A stretch of DNA of 10,871 nt from a bacterium (GCA_024278215.1 JAJRTR010000196.1:1-10871); one strand, 5' to 3'; counted from the stretch's first letter, positions 1-7,068 are shown. Program-made: numbers and translations. Notes: a model not told the origin generated them from the sequence alone.

Positions 1-178
1 AGCCAATTGCAAAATTATGTTCGTAGCGAGGTCGAGCGAAATTGTTCAGAGCAAGGCGGAGGTGTAAAATCCTCGCAGACGTACTTGTAGAGTACGTCGA
101 GGACGATTTTATGCCGACAACGCAGCTATGGACAATAGTAGCCGACCGCAGCAGAATCAGAATTTTGCAATTGGCTCT
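1..178. repeat. Palindromic repeat element with 16-bp terminal inverted repeats
   Basis: The first 16 bases (AGCCAATTGCAAAATT) are exactly the reverse complement of 161-176. The middle holds a second inverted repeat: arms at about 68-86 and 94-112 carry AAAATC and GACGTAC motifs around a TTGTAGA-like loop. The flanks between these two pairs are only weakly complementary, so the whole unit would fold as one long imperfect hairpin. There is no room for a transposase. Size, terminal repeats and fold-back structure fit a MITE-like or dispersed intergenic element. Partial copies recur at 1814-1856, 7347-7357 and 7840-7876, which shows it is a family. The left boundary coincides with the window edge and may extend further. 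Mobility is inferred, not seen. Confidence 0.75.
42..70 (+). promoter_or_regulatory. Possible promoter inside the repeat, upstream of ALDH
   Basis: TTGTTC (42-47) and TAAAAT (65-70) are separated by 17 bp. The -10 is a good sigma-70 match; the -35 matches only TTG. It is the best candidate I could find for the ALDH gene, and transcription would start near 77, within the repeat. Confidence 0.3.
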
Positions 179-193
179 AACGAGGTGATGATT

Positions 194-1627
194 ATGCCGG
201 AACCGAAGCCCTTTTATTGTGCAGGTGAATGGAAGACAACAAGTGATGTGCTCGATGTCATCAACCCATACAACGGGGAAGTCGCCGGTCGTGTGTGCAT
301 GGCGGGAGAGAGCGAGGTGGAAGAAGCCACAGCCGGTGCAGTCGAGGCATTCGAAGAAACACGCCTGATGCCGGCATGGCGCAGGGAAGAGATACTGCTG
401 AATATATGCGATGAGATAATCGGTCGAAAAGAAGAATTCGCGGCGGCGATTTGCTCGGAGAACGGGAAGCCGATATCGGACGCGCGTGTGGAGGTGGAGA
501 GAGCGGCGACGGTTTTCAAAATAGCCGCCGAGGAGACAAAACGCATCGGCGGCGAGTATCTGCCTATGGACATCGCGCCGGGCGGCGAGTCCCGGCACGC
601 TCTCATCAGGCGTTTCCCGCTCGGGCCGGTTTTCGGGATAGCGCCGTTCAACTTTCCACTCAATCTCACGGCGCACAAAGTCGCGCCCGCGCTCGCTGCC
701 GGCAATACGATAGTGATCAAACCCGCATCGTCGACGCCACTTTCTTCGCTTCTGTTCGCGCAGGCGTGCGACAGGGCGGGCGCACTCAAAGGCTCGGTAA
801 GTGTGTTGCCGTGCAGGGTTCCGATCGCGGAGGCGATGGTGGAAGACGACAGGTTCAAAGCGCTCACATTCACAGGAAGCCCCGCTGTCGGATGGGCGCT
901 GAAGGCTAAATCGGGCCGCAAAAAAGTGACGCTCGAACTCGGCGGCAACGCGGGATGTATTGTTCATGCCGACGCGGACGTCGATCACGCGGCGACGCGC
1001 TGCGCGGCGGGCGCGTTCGCTTTCTCCGGCCAGGTGTGCATCTCGCTGCAACGAATATTCGTACACAAAGATATATTCGGGGAGTTCGCGGGCAGGTTTG
1101 TCGAACTGACAAAAGCGCTGAAAGTCGGCGACCCGCGCAGGGCCGACACGAACCTTGGTCCCATGATAAACGAGCGGGAAGCGCGCCGGGCAATGCAATG
1201 GATCGAGGAAGCGGCGGGCGCAGGCGCTAAAGTGCTGTGCGGCGGCGAGGCCGACGGCGCGATACTTCACCCGACAGTACTTTCCGACACGAGCGCGGAC
1301 ATGAAAGTGAGCTGCATGGAGGTTTTAGCGCCGGTCGTCACTCTTACGCAATATGACGATGTATATGAAGCCATAAGCATGGTGGACGATTCGGAATTCG
1401 GTCTCCAGGCGGGCATTTTCACAAATGACGCCCGCATCATCAACAGGGCTTATCGTGACATCGAAGTGGGCGGCCTGATGGTCAACGAAGTGCCCACCTA
1501 CCGGCTGGACCACATGCCCTACGGCGGTGTAAAAATGTCCGGCATGGGCCGCGAGGGACTCAAGTATGCCATCGAGGAGATGACCGAGCCTAAAATTATG
1601 GTTTATAACGACACGTCTCTGCTTTGA
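194..1627 (+). CDS. NAD(P)-dependent aldehyde dehydrogenase family protein
   Basis: A 477-residue protein of normal ALDH length that oxidises an aldehyde to the acid (or acyl-CoA) with NAD(P)+ in the cytoplasm. Visible family landmarks are PFNFPLN with the oxyanion-hole Asn153, IKPASS with cofactor-binding Lys176, FTGSP at 226-230, LELGG with general-base Glu248, the nucleophile Cys282 in SGQVC, and EVLAP at 376-380. All catalytic residues are present. I start at ATG 194 because GAGGTGAT at 182-189 is a strong Shine-Dalgarno at proper distance; the in-frame ATG at 128 lies inside the repeat element and would add 22 unrelated residues. The sequence recalls the lactaldehyde/succinate-semialdehyde/GapN-like part of the superfamily, but the substrate cannot be read from sequence. 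It is a single gene, convergent with the DedA-type gene, and its whole 5' leader is the repeat. Confidence 0.93.
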   Translation: MPEPKPFYCAGEWKTTSDVLDVINPYNGEVAGRVCMAGESEVEEATAGAVEAFEETRLMPAWRREEILLNICDEIIGRKEEFAAAICSENGKPISDARVEVERAATVFKIAAEETKRIGGEYLPMDIAPGGESRHALIRRFPLGPVFGIAPFNFPLNLTAHKVAPALAAGNTIVIKPASSTPLSSLLFAQACDRAGALKGSVSVLPCRVPIAEAMVEDDRFKALTFTGSPAVGWALKAKSGRKKVTLELGGNAGCIVHADADVDHAATRCAAGAFAFSGQVCISLQRIFVHKDIFGEFAGRFVELTKALKVGDPRRADTNLGPMINEREARRAMQWIEEAAGAGAKVLCGGEADGAILHPTVLSDTSADMKVSCMEVLAPVVTLTQYDDVYEAISMVDDSEFGLQAGIFTNDARIINRAYRDIEVGGLMVNEVPTYRLDHMPYGGVKMSGMGREGLKYAIEEMTEPKIMVYNDTSLL

Positions 1628-1674
1628 TGACGAACTGTACACGACCGGAACGCGGGCAAATGACGATGTGTTAC

Positions 1675-1701
1675 GGCTCTGTAGCCCGGCTGCGGGGAGC
1701 C
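1675..1701 (+). terminator. Hairpin 3' of ALDH, weak terminator candidate
   Basis: GGCTC (1675-1679) pairs with GAGCC (1697-1701), and an inner CCC/GGG pairing is possible. No T-tract follows, so intrinsic termination is doubtful. It is the only clear hairpin between the ALDH stop and the next repeat. Confidence 0.3.
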
Positions 1702-1813
1702 TTGATAACATACAACACACAGACGGTTTTCGCTTCTATCGGGTAGCCTTCAACTGGTTGCATCATGTGACCTGTATCAGCCGACACTGGCAGCTTGCAT
1801 ATTTGCTTTTGAT

Positions 1814-1856
1814 AAATTTCGTTCGACCTCGCTTCGAACATAATTTTGCAATTGGC
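1814..1856 (-). repeat. Inverted partial copy of the repeat element's left end
   Basis: Read on the minus strand, these 43 bases match 1-43 at 41 positions (mismatches opposite 24 and 36). Weaker similarity continues a little toward 1800. Only the left end is present; the element's centre and right end are missing. With the copy at 1 it forms a long inverted repeat enclosing the ALDH gene. It also lies just downstream of the convergent DedA-type gene's stop codon. Confidence 0.8.
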
Positions 1857-1876
1857 TCTATGGGCTAAAAGCTGAA

Positions 1877-2509
1877 TTATGCCATCGCTTTGTTCCTGCT
1901 TTTTGTTATCAGCCTGTATAAGAAAAACAGCAATATCACGCCGCCTGCAATGGCTAATGTAAGAATTTTGAAATCCGAACTTTCCAGGTAGCGTATAACC
2001 TCGTCGGGCGTTTTGTTCTTGAGCAGCATGAACGAGATCATGGCGATCAGCATGTAGCGTGTCCCGCGCGCGAATATCGACACGATCATGAACCTGATGA
2101 AATGGAGATTGAAAGCACCGGCTGAAATGGTGAATACTTTGTAAGGTATAGGCGTGAAAGCGGCGATTCCGATTGCCCAGACGTCATACTTCTGGAACAT
2201 GGTTTCGACTTTCTGCAACTTCTCCTTTTTAAACAACTTTTTAAGGAGCGGCTGCCCCCCGCGCTGCCCGATAAAGTAACCGAAAGCCGCACCCACTACC
2301 GAAGCGAATGTTGTAAAAAGTGTCAGGAATATCACTATCCCGAGCGGCTTGCCTATGGCGAGCAGCGGCAGCAGGAAATCAGGCGGTATAACAAAACAGC
2401 ACGATTCCGTGAACGAAATAATGAATAATGACGCCAGCACGTTGAATGTTATGCCGTTGTTGACACCGTAAAATGTTATCCAGAACGCTATTGTGAAATA
2501 TTTTTTCAA
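1877..2509 (-). CDS. DedA/VTT-family (YqaA-like) integral membrane protein
   Basis: A 210-residue membrane protein with a VTT (SNARE-associated/DedA) domain. Hydrophobic segments lie at roughly 7-34, 40-52, 56-80, 110-133, 138-164 and 182-200. Typical motifs are an acidic/proline re-entrant stretch (Glu35, IPPD 41-44), GYFIG at 77-81, FTPIPYK at 118-124, and the basic RGTR at 148-151. The family is linked to membrane homeostasis and lipid scrambling or transport, in the inner membrane; the exact substrate is unknown. The start is TTG (2507-2509), chosen because AGGAG lies 8 bases upstream (complement of 2518-2522) and no in-frame ATG fits the full first helix. The gene is visibly AT-richer than the metabolic genes beside it. 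It is transcribed alone from a near-consensus promoter and diverges from the hydroxyacyl-CoA dehydrogenase operon. Confidence 0.88.
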   Translation of the reverse strand: MKKYFTIAFWITFYGVNNGITFNVLASLFIISFTESCCFVIPPDFLLPLLAIGKPLGIVIFLTLFTTFASVVGAAFGYFIGQRGGQPLLKKLFKKEKLQKVETMFQKYDVWAIGIAAFTPIPYKVFTISAGAFNLHFIRFMIVSIFARGTRYMLIAMISFMLLKNKTPDEVIRYLESSDFKILTLAIAGGVILLFFLYRLITKSRNKAMA

Positions 2510-2548
2510 TTTGGCGTCTCCTGTATCTTTTGAAAGCCGGTAAGCCGA

Positions 2549-2577
2549 ATCATAATTGCAGGCTGTCCGCGTGTCAA
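2549..2577 (-). promoter_or_regulatory. Sigma-70 promoter for the DedA-type gene
   Basis: On the minus strand, TTGACA (complement of 2572-2577) is followed after 17 bp by TATGAT (complement of 2549-2554). The -35 is perfect and the -10 matches five of six positions. The predicted start near 2542 leaves a leader of about 33 nt with the AGGAG site. A perfect 6-bp inverted repeat with a one-base centre (AGGCAG/CTGCCT, 2606-2618) lies about 29 bp upstream and could be a regulator site. Confidence 0.7.
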
Positions 2578-2752
2578 TCTCGGCATATTATTCAGGCACG
2601 TTTTCAGGCAGCCTGCCTAGTCTGGGAAACCGGAATCCCGGAAACGAAAAAGACTCGCTATGACACTGATATAGTGCCAACCGGCGGCGCTCCGTTGTTG
2701 ACATCCGTCGCCCCGGCGGGCGCGTTTCAATTCCGCGGTTCCGCGCCCTGCT

Positions 2753-2781
2753 TTGAAAACGTATGTCCGCTATGGTATAAT
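2753..2781 (+). promoter_or_regulatory. Strong sigma-70 promoter for the dehydrogenase-thiolase operon
   Basis: TTGAAA (2753-2758), 17 bp, then a perfect TATAAT (2776-2781), with an extended -10 TG at 2773-2774. The transcript would start near 2788, giving a leader of about 84 nt before the GTG at 2872. This promoter lies inside the upward extension of the reading frame, which supports the downstream start. Confidence 0.75.
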
Positions 2782-2871
2782 TCGCCGATTCAGACGGGGG
2801 CGGCCGGTCGAACTTTTGTGACGAAACCGCACGAAAATTATGATAAATCCGGACTGATAAAGGATGAATTT

Positions 2872-4026
2872 GTGGAGATAAAAAAGATTGGGATCCTGGG
2901 CGCGGGCATCATGGGCGGCGAGATCGCATATGTAATGGCGCAGGCCGGGCTCGGCGTTGTCATGAAAGACGTCGAACAGCGCTTCCTCGATACGGGAATG
3001 GACAGGGTCAGGCAGATATTCGCGTTTAAGGTCAAAAGACGCCGCATGTCGCAGGATGATATGGACGCCGCGACCGGCCTTGTCGAAACGACGCTAGACT
3101 ACGACGCTTTCGCCGACGTCGATTTCATTATCGAGGCTGTGCCGGAAGAACTCGGACTGAAACAGCGCGTTTTCGCGGAAATAGAGGGGATATGCCGTGG
3201 CGACGTTATTATTGCGAGTAATACGTCGGCCCTGAGCATAACAGAAATCGCCGCCGCCTGCGATAAGCAGAGCAGAGTAGCCGGAATGCACTTTTTCAAC
3301 CCTGTTTCCATGATGAAACTTGTGGAAGTGATACGCGGAAAAGAAACGAGCGGCGAAACGATCGACACCGTATGCGCGCTCTGCGAACAACTGGGCAAAG
3401 CGCCCGTCGTTTGCGCGGACAGCGCTGGTTTCATCGTAAACCGGCTGCTGTGCGCCGCCATGATGGAAGCCGTCAGATGCGAACGTGAAGGCCTGCTGCA
3501 ACGCGGCTGGATAGACAATGTGCTTGTGAAACCCGCGGCGGGCCTCCCGGTGGGGCTTTTCAGGATGGCCGACCAGCTTGGGATCGACCTGCTGTTCAAA
3601 GTGATGAAGATACTCGAGTCCGCGTTCGGCGAACGTATGGCTGTGCCGCGGGAAATCGCGGAATTATTCGCCGCCGGGCAACTCGGACTGAAAACCGGGC
3701 GCGGCTTCTACGACTACAGCGCCGGGCCACCGCGAAAACCCGGCGGCCCGGAACCGGACGACGATATAAAACGCATTATTGTGTCCCGCGTGCTCGGGGC
3801 GGTCGTAGCCGAAGCGCGTCGGCTTGTGTCGGAAGGCGTTGCAGGTGCGGAAGATGTCGACACGGCGATGAAGTTCGGCGCTTTGTTTAAAAAGCCGCCG
3901 TTTAAATATACACTTGAAGTCGGCGCGGCGGAAATGGACGCGCGCCTTGCAGAATATGCGCTGAAATACGGCGGCGTGTTCGTGCGAAACGGCGAAGATT
4001 CCAACGTCACGTCAAATGGATTATGA
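2872..4026 (+). CDS. 3-hydroxyacyl-CoA dehydrogenase (3-hydroxybutyryl-CoA dehydrogenase type)
   Basis: A 384-residue NAD-dependent enzyme interconverting (S)-3-hydroxyacyl-CoA and 3-ketoacyl-CoA. The N-terminal Rossmann fold has GAGIMG at 10-15 and IIEAVPE at 86-92. The active site is visible as Ser119 (SNTS), the His140-Glu152 dyad in HFFNPV and VEVIRG, and Asn190 (GFIVN). A first C-terminal 3HCDH domain runs from about 183 to GRGFYDY (276-282). After a Pro/Gly-rich linker, a second 3HCDH-like domain (about 298-375, with AEDVDTAMKFG) follows. That makes it about 100 residues longer than compact 280-residue Hbd proteins. It resembles FadB-type or archaeal Hbd proteins without the crotonase half. 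I place the start at GTG 2872 because AAGGA (2860-2864) lies 7 bp upstream; GTG at 2818 is the alternative. It is followed after 34 bp by the thiolase, clearly one operon. Confidence 0.92.
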   Translation: MEIKKIGILGAGIMGGEIAYVMAQAGLGVVMKDVEQRFLDTGMDRVRQIFAFKVKRRRMSQDDMDAATGLVETTLDYDAFADVDFIIEAVPEELGLKQRVFAEIEGICRGDVIIASNTSALSITEIAAACDKQSRVAGMHFFNPVSMMKLVEVIRGKETSGETIDTVCALCEQLGKAPVVCADSAGFIVNRLLCAAMMEAVRCEREGLLQRGWIDNVLVKPAAGLPVGLFRMADQLGIDLLFKVMKILESAFGERMAVPREIAELFAAGQLGLKTGRGFYDYSAGPPRKPGGPEPDDDIKRIIVSRVLGAVVAEARRLVSEGVAGAEDVDTAMKFGALFKKPPFKYTLEVGAAEMDARLAEYALKYGGVFVRNGEDSNVTSNGL

Positions 4027-4047
4027 CGTAACATTATAAAGATAAAC

Positions 4048-4053
4048 GGAGGA
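4048..4053 (+). promoter_or_regulatory. Shine-Dalgarno site of the thiolase gene
   Basis: GGAGGA lies 7 bp before ATG 4061 and fixes the thiolase start. Translation is independent of the upstream gene, since the two coding regions do not overlap. Confidence 0.85.
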
Positions 4054-4060
4054 AAAACAG

Positions 4061-5239
4061 ATGGAAGATGTTGTAATAGTATCGGCAGTGCGAACCGCCA
4101 TCGGCACATTCGGCGGAATGTACAAGAATGTAACAACGACCGAACTCGGCAGAATCGTCGTCGAAGAAGCGATCAAACGCGCGGGCATCGAAGACAAGAG
4201 CATTATCGACGATGTGCTGTTCGGCAACTGCTTCATGCGGACCGACGAGATCAACGTGGCCCGCAGCATCCTGCTACAGGCGGGAATCCCTTTCACAACG
4301 CCCGGCTCGACGATACAGCGGCAGTGCAGTTCGGGTATGCAGGCCATCGCTTTCGGCATGCAGCAGATACAGACCGGCGAGAACGAGATCGTGGTGGCAG
4401 GCGGTGTCGAAAACATGACGCGCCTGCCCTACGCGCTATACTCGATGCGCTGGGGCGCCAAGAGCAGGGACGCAGCCGCGGTCGACACTCTGTTCGAGGG
4501 GCTCACCGATCCGCTGGACGGTTTTCTCATGGGCATCACCGCCGAGAATCTCGCCGCGAAACATGACATATCGCGCGAGGAGCAGGACGAACTCGCCCTC
4601 GTCAGCCAGCAGCGAGCCGTGGCGGCCATCGACGCCGGTAAGTTCAAAGACGAGATCACGCCCGTTTCGGTCCCGCAGAGAAGAAAGGATCCCATAATCT
4701 GCGACACCGACGAACACCCCCGCAGGGACGCAAGCATCGAGATGCTCGCGAAACTCAAACCCGCTTTCAAGAAAGACGGTACAGTAACGGCGGGCAACGC
4801 CAGCGGACTCAACGACGCCGCTTCGTGCGTCGTCATAATGAGCGCCAAAAGAGCCGCCGCGCTCGGTCTCAAACCCATGGCGACGATTACTGCACATGCC
4901 GTGGCGGGCGTCGAGCCGGAACTCATGGGTTATGGCCCGGTGCCGGCCACGAAGAAAGCACTCGCGCGCGTCGGCTACACGCTGGACGACATTGAGATTT
5001 TCGAAGTCAACGAGGCCTTCGCCGCCCAGTATCTCGCATGTGAAAAACTGCTCGGTCTCGACCGCGAAATAACAAACGTCAACGGCAGCGGCATCGCACT
5101 CGGCCACCCCGTGGGCTGCACAGGCAACAGGATCGTCGTCAGCCTGCTCTACGAAATGATCAGGCGGGATGCTAAGAAAGGTTGTGCAACGCTCTGTGTC
5201 GGCGGCGGCATGGGCAAGGCGATGATAATAGAAAGATAG
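4061..5239 (+). CDS. Acetyl-CoA acetyltransferase / thiolase
   Basis: A 392-residue thiolase, the usual length for the tetrameric acetoacetyl-CoA thiolase family. It condenses two acetyl-CoA to acetoacetyl-CoA or cleaves 3-ketoacyl-CoA with CoA. Catalytic residues are visible: nucleophile Cys89 in RQCSSG, the NEAF motif at 317-320, His349 in ALGHP, and the proton-donor Cys379 in CVGGGMG. The MGITAEN segment (157-163) is the typical substrate loop. All four elements are intact, so the enzyme should be active. It takes the product of the upstream dehydrogenase, so the pair links 3-hydroxyacyl-CoA to acetyl-CoA. Sequence cannot settle the direction (beta-oxidation or synthesis) or chain length. 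The gene is last in its operon. Confidence 0.94.
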   Translation: MEDVVIVSAVRTAIGTFGGMYKNVTTTELGRIVVEEAIKRAGIEDKSIIDDVLFGNCFMRTDEINVARSILLQAGIPFTTPGSTIQRQCSSGMQAIAFGMQQIQTGENEIVVAGGVENMTRLPYALYSMRWGAKSRDAAAVDTLFEGLTDPLDGFLMGITAENLAAKHDISREEQDELALVSQQRAVAAIDAGKFKDEITPVSVPQRRKDPIICDTDEHPRRDASIEMLAKLKPAFKKDGTVTAGNASGLNDAASCVVIMSAKRAAALGLKPMATITAHAVAGVEPELMGYGPVPATKKALARVGYTLDDIEIFEVNEAFAAQYLACEKLLGLDREITNVNGSGIALGHPVGCTGNRIVVSLLYEMIRRDAKKGCATLCVGGGMGKAMIIER

Positions 5240-5255
5240 TGCTGAAAACCACTGT

Positions 5256-5280
5256 CCTGACCCGGCATGGCCGGGTCAGG
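5256..5280 (+). terminator. Hairpin between convergent thiolase and methyltransferase genes
   Basis: CCTGACCCGGC (5256-5266) and GCCGGGTCAGG (5270-5280) form a perfect 11-bp G+C-rich stem with a 3-base loop, 16 bases after the thiolase stop. The next bases are TTAAAT rather than a T-run, so it may act as a transcript-end stabiliser or a weak terminator. Being symmetric, it could serve the convergent gene too. A smaller hairpin (GGATA/TATCC, 5335-5347) followed by a T-rich stretch at 5357-5374 may be the real stop for plus-strand transcripts. Confidence 0.6.
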
Positions 5281-5360
5281 TTAAATGGGTGGCAGTATGA
5301 AACGTAGACTTTGGATATCGGCCATATTCACACAGGATATTGTATCCGGATGTCCGTTTT

Positions 5361-5981
5361 TTACTTTTCTCTTTTGAACAGCGTGTAAATATATGGTCTT
5401 GGGTCACCATTCGGGTTTATGTATGTATAGTCAAAATGCGAAATAAGTTTGAAAGCCGGCCCCAGCCTCTCTTCGAGTTCTTCAATGGAATACCTGTGGA
5501 GAGTCAAACCGGCACATTTTTCCGCGCCTGTCTTTGAAAATTCGGCAAATATCGCGTGTCCGCCTGTTCTCAATATTGATTTTACATTATTAAAATACCC
5601 GACGATATCGTCTTCCTCTGTAAGGAAATGCAAAACAGCTCTATCAATCCAGATGCCGATATCCGGCAATGTTTTTGTAATCGGTTGCGAGATGTCCCGG
5701 CAAAGCGATTCAACGGTCTTTCCGTTGTCACGCAGTCTGTCTTTAACCCGGTTCAGTGCTTCAGCGCTGATGTCGTTAATGACCAGGCTTGCGCCTCTTG
5801 ATAGAAGCTCTTCCACCAGAACCGATGTGCCGACCCCGGGGAGAAATATCACGGATTGCTTCCATTCCGGAATCTGATCCAACAATTCAAGTGTTTGATC
5901 CGGATTCTTTTCATACCATCCCAGATTTGAATCAGCAGTGTTGCCGAATATTCTGTCCCAGTGTTTTCTGTTCGACGTCAT
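5361..5981 (-). CDS. Class I SAM-dependent methyltransferase
   Basis: A 206-residue cytoplasmic methyltransferase with a single Rossmann-like domain. It opens with the HWDRIF...GWYEKNP pattern (7-27) common to small class I enzymes. Motif I is IFLPGVGTS (45-53, glycine-rich SAM loop), followed by the ribose-binding acidic residue Asp70 in VINDIS. Asp96 (CRDIS) is the likely adenine-contact motif, then WIDRAVLHFLTEED (111-124) and a GG at 140-141. A conserved-looking EKCAGL...RYS stretch (154-165) follows. The acceptor substrate is unknown. The overall pattern recalls thiopurine-methyltransferase-like and other small-molecule methyltransferases. ATG 5981 is preceded by AAGGA at 7 bp. The gene is AT-richer than the thiolase operon it faces, and lies 109 bp downstream of the unrecognised gene on the same strand. 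Confidence 0.85.
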   Translation of the reverse strand: MTSNRKHWDRIFGNTADSNLGWYEKNPDQTLELLDQIPEWKQSVIFLPGVGTSVLVEELLSRGASLVINDISAEALNRVKDRLRDNGKTVESLCRDISQPITKTLPDIGIWIDRAVLHFLTEEDDIVGYFNNVKSILRTGGHAIFAEFSKTGAEKCAGLTLHRYSIEELEERLGPAFKLISHFDYTYINPNGDPRPYIYTLFKREK

Positions 5982-6013
5982 AGTTTATCCTTTATCCAAC
6001 AACAAGATAGTGT

Positions 6014-6019
6014 ATTATA
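6014..6019 (-). promoter_or_regulatory. Possible -10 box upstream of the methyltransferase
   Basis: The complement reads TATAAT, 33 bases before the ATG. The hexamer 17 bp further upstream (TCTCCA) is a poor -35. It may indicate separate transcription of the methyltransferase, but read-through from the upstream gene is also possible. Confidence 0.35.
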
Positions 6020-6090
6020 GTCTGATATTCCATGGGTGGAGAGCAGTTGTCTGACGCTTTCGACCGTGTCGCCACCCGGATCGATATTCG

Positions 6091-7068
6091 TCATAAAATT
6101 CTCGAAATGAATTTGCCGATATTGTGGTATGCGTCAATCTTCAGGGATCGCCCGGGCGTTTTCGGTTCACATTCGATCAGAGTCTCGAACCACTCTTCAG
6201 GGCGGTCGGAGCGAAGAATGCCTTCGAGGTTGAATATGGAAACATCCTCGATGAGTGCAGCCTTCACGGCCTGCATATCAGGTTTGAGTTCTTCGGGGGT
6301 TTCGTAATAGGGTTCGTCGCCGAGTTTGCCGATATATGTTACACCGATAGACACCCCGGCCCGGTCCCACAGGGCTTCCTTCATGTTTCGCATAAGTCGG
6401 TAAAGATGCCGGCGCGCGTCTCTTTCTGTCAGCAGTCCTTTCGAGTAGCCGGTCATCATCGACGTGTAAATCATGAAACTGAACATATCCCAGTTTATCG
6501 GCGAGACAGGAGTCTCGAGCAGGTCCTGAATGCCGATACTGCCTGTCGAGATGTCGGCGGCGGTTATGTCGGCAACAGCAGACAGCACCTTTACACCCCG
6601 GCCATGAACAGCTTCCACCAGCTTATTGTATTTCGAGACAGCATCGTAGAACCTGCCGCGATTGCGGTTTTCACGCATGAATCTGCCGAGCAGTTTCAAC
6701 TTTTCCGCAGGGCTCGCCTTTTTCACACTGTCCATCTGGTAGTGGGGTGGTTCCATATCCACGGCCAGCCATGGGAAACCGACCTTATTCTTATCCGCCC
6801 AATCGAAAATCTCTTCGATATATGCCGGAAACTCGACAGCAGTACGTTCGCTCGGCCAGTAGCCGAGTTCGTCGGACATCAGGGGCCACAACATGACAGG
6901 TGATCCCGCCTGTTCATATTCGCCGAGCAACCGGGCATACTCCCTGTTCATGCTCCCCGGCGGGAAAGACATGCCGAGTATCACACCATACTTCCCGAGC
7001 AGATTTATTACTTCCTTTTTTGCCGCTTCCTCCGGCGTAAGATATTCGGCCCATACCCTGATAGTCAC
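6091..7068 (-). CDS. Unrecognised protein, possibly a TIM-barrel glycosidase-like protein
   Basis: I do not recognise a named family. The 325-residue product has no signal peptide or membrane segment, so it is probably cytoplasmic. Short hydrophobic strands ending in acidic or polar residues alternate with amphipathic helices, as in a (beta/alpha)8 barrel: VMLWPLMSDE (58-67), WLAVDMEPP (100-108), VKVLSAVAD (159-167), MFSFMIYTS (195-203), VSIGVTYIG (239-247) and VSIFNLEGI (276-284). The Asp104/Glu106 pair in VDMEPP recalls the strand-end acid pair of some glycoside hydrolases, and the protein is rich in Trp and Tyr. That function is inference only. The first in-frame ATG is 7080, but it lacks a ribosome site; GTG 7066-7068 has GGGAG 5 bases upstream (complement of 7074-7078), so I prefer it. 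It precedes the methyltransferase on the same strand. Confidence 0.72.
   Translation of the reverse strand: MTIRVWAEYLTPEEAAKKEVINLLGKYGVILGMSFPPGSMNREYARLLGEYEQAGSPVMLWPLMSDELGYWPSERTAVEFPAYIEEIFDWADKNKVGFPWLAVDMEPPHYQMDSVKKASPAEKLKLLGRFMRENRNRGRFYDAVSKYNKLVEAVHGRGVKVLSAVADITAADISTGSIGIQDLLETPVSPINWDMFSFMIYTSMMTGYSKGLLTERDARRHLYRLMRNMKEALWDRAGVSIGVTYIGKLGDEPYYETPEELKPDMQAVKAALIEDVSIFNLEGILRSDRPEEWFETLIECEPKTPGRSLKIDAYHNIGKFISRIL

Larger units (their letters stand above)
2510..2871. other. Divergent intergenic regulatory region
   Basis: This gap of 362 bp holds the minus-strand promoter (2549-2577) near one end and the plus-strand promoter (2753-2781) toward the other. The middle (about 2620-2750) contains G+C-rich sequence in which I see no gene or strong repeat. 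An open frame continues upstream from the dehydrogenase through this region, but its translation shows no family features before the Rossmann strand. Confidence 0.6.

Noticed and set aside
128-193. N-terminal extension of ALDH starting at ATG 128
   Set aside because: It is translated from the repeat element, has no ribosome site, and ATG 194 has a strong one that gives the normal ALDH length.
214-948. Long minus-strand frame under ALDH
   Set aside because: It is an antisense shadow of a G+C-rich gene, with Ser/Ala-rich low-information sequence and no ribosome site.
1668-1868. 66-codon plus-strand frame after ALDH
   Set aside because: It has no convincing ribosome site, runs into the repeat copy and shows no recognisable features.
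2530-2871. N-terminal extension of the dehydrogenase from TTG 2530
   Set aside because: It crosses the operon promoter and has no family similarity; the Rossmann fold begins right after GTG 2872.
5297-5377. 26-codon frame (MKRRLWIS...) after the thiolase operon hairpin
   Set aside because: GGTGG upstream is a poor ribosome site, the frame overlaps the methyltransferase 3' end, and nothing supports a peptide.
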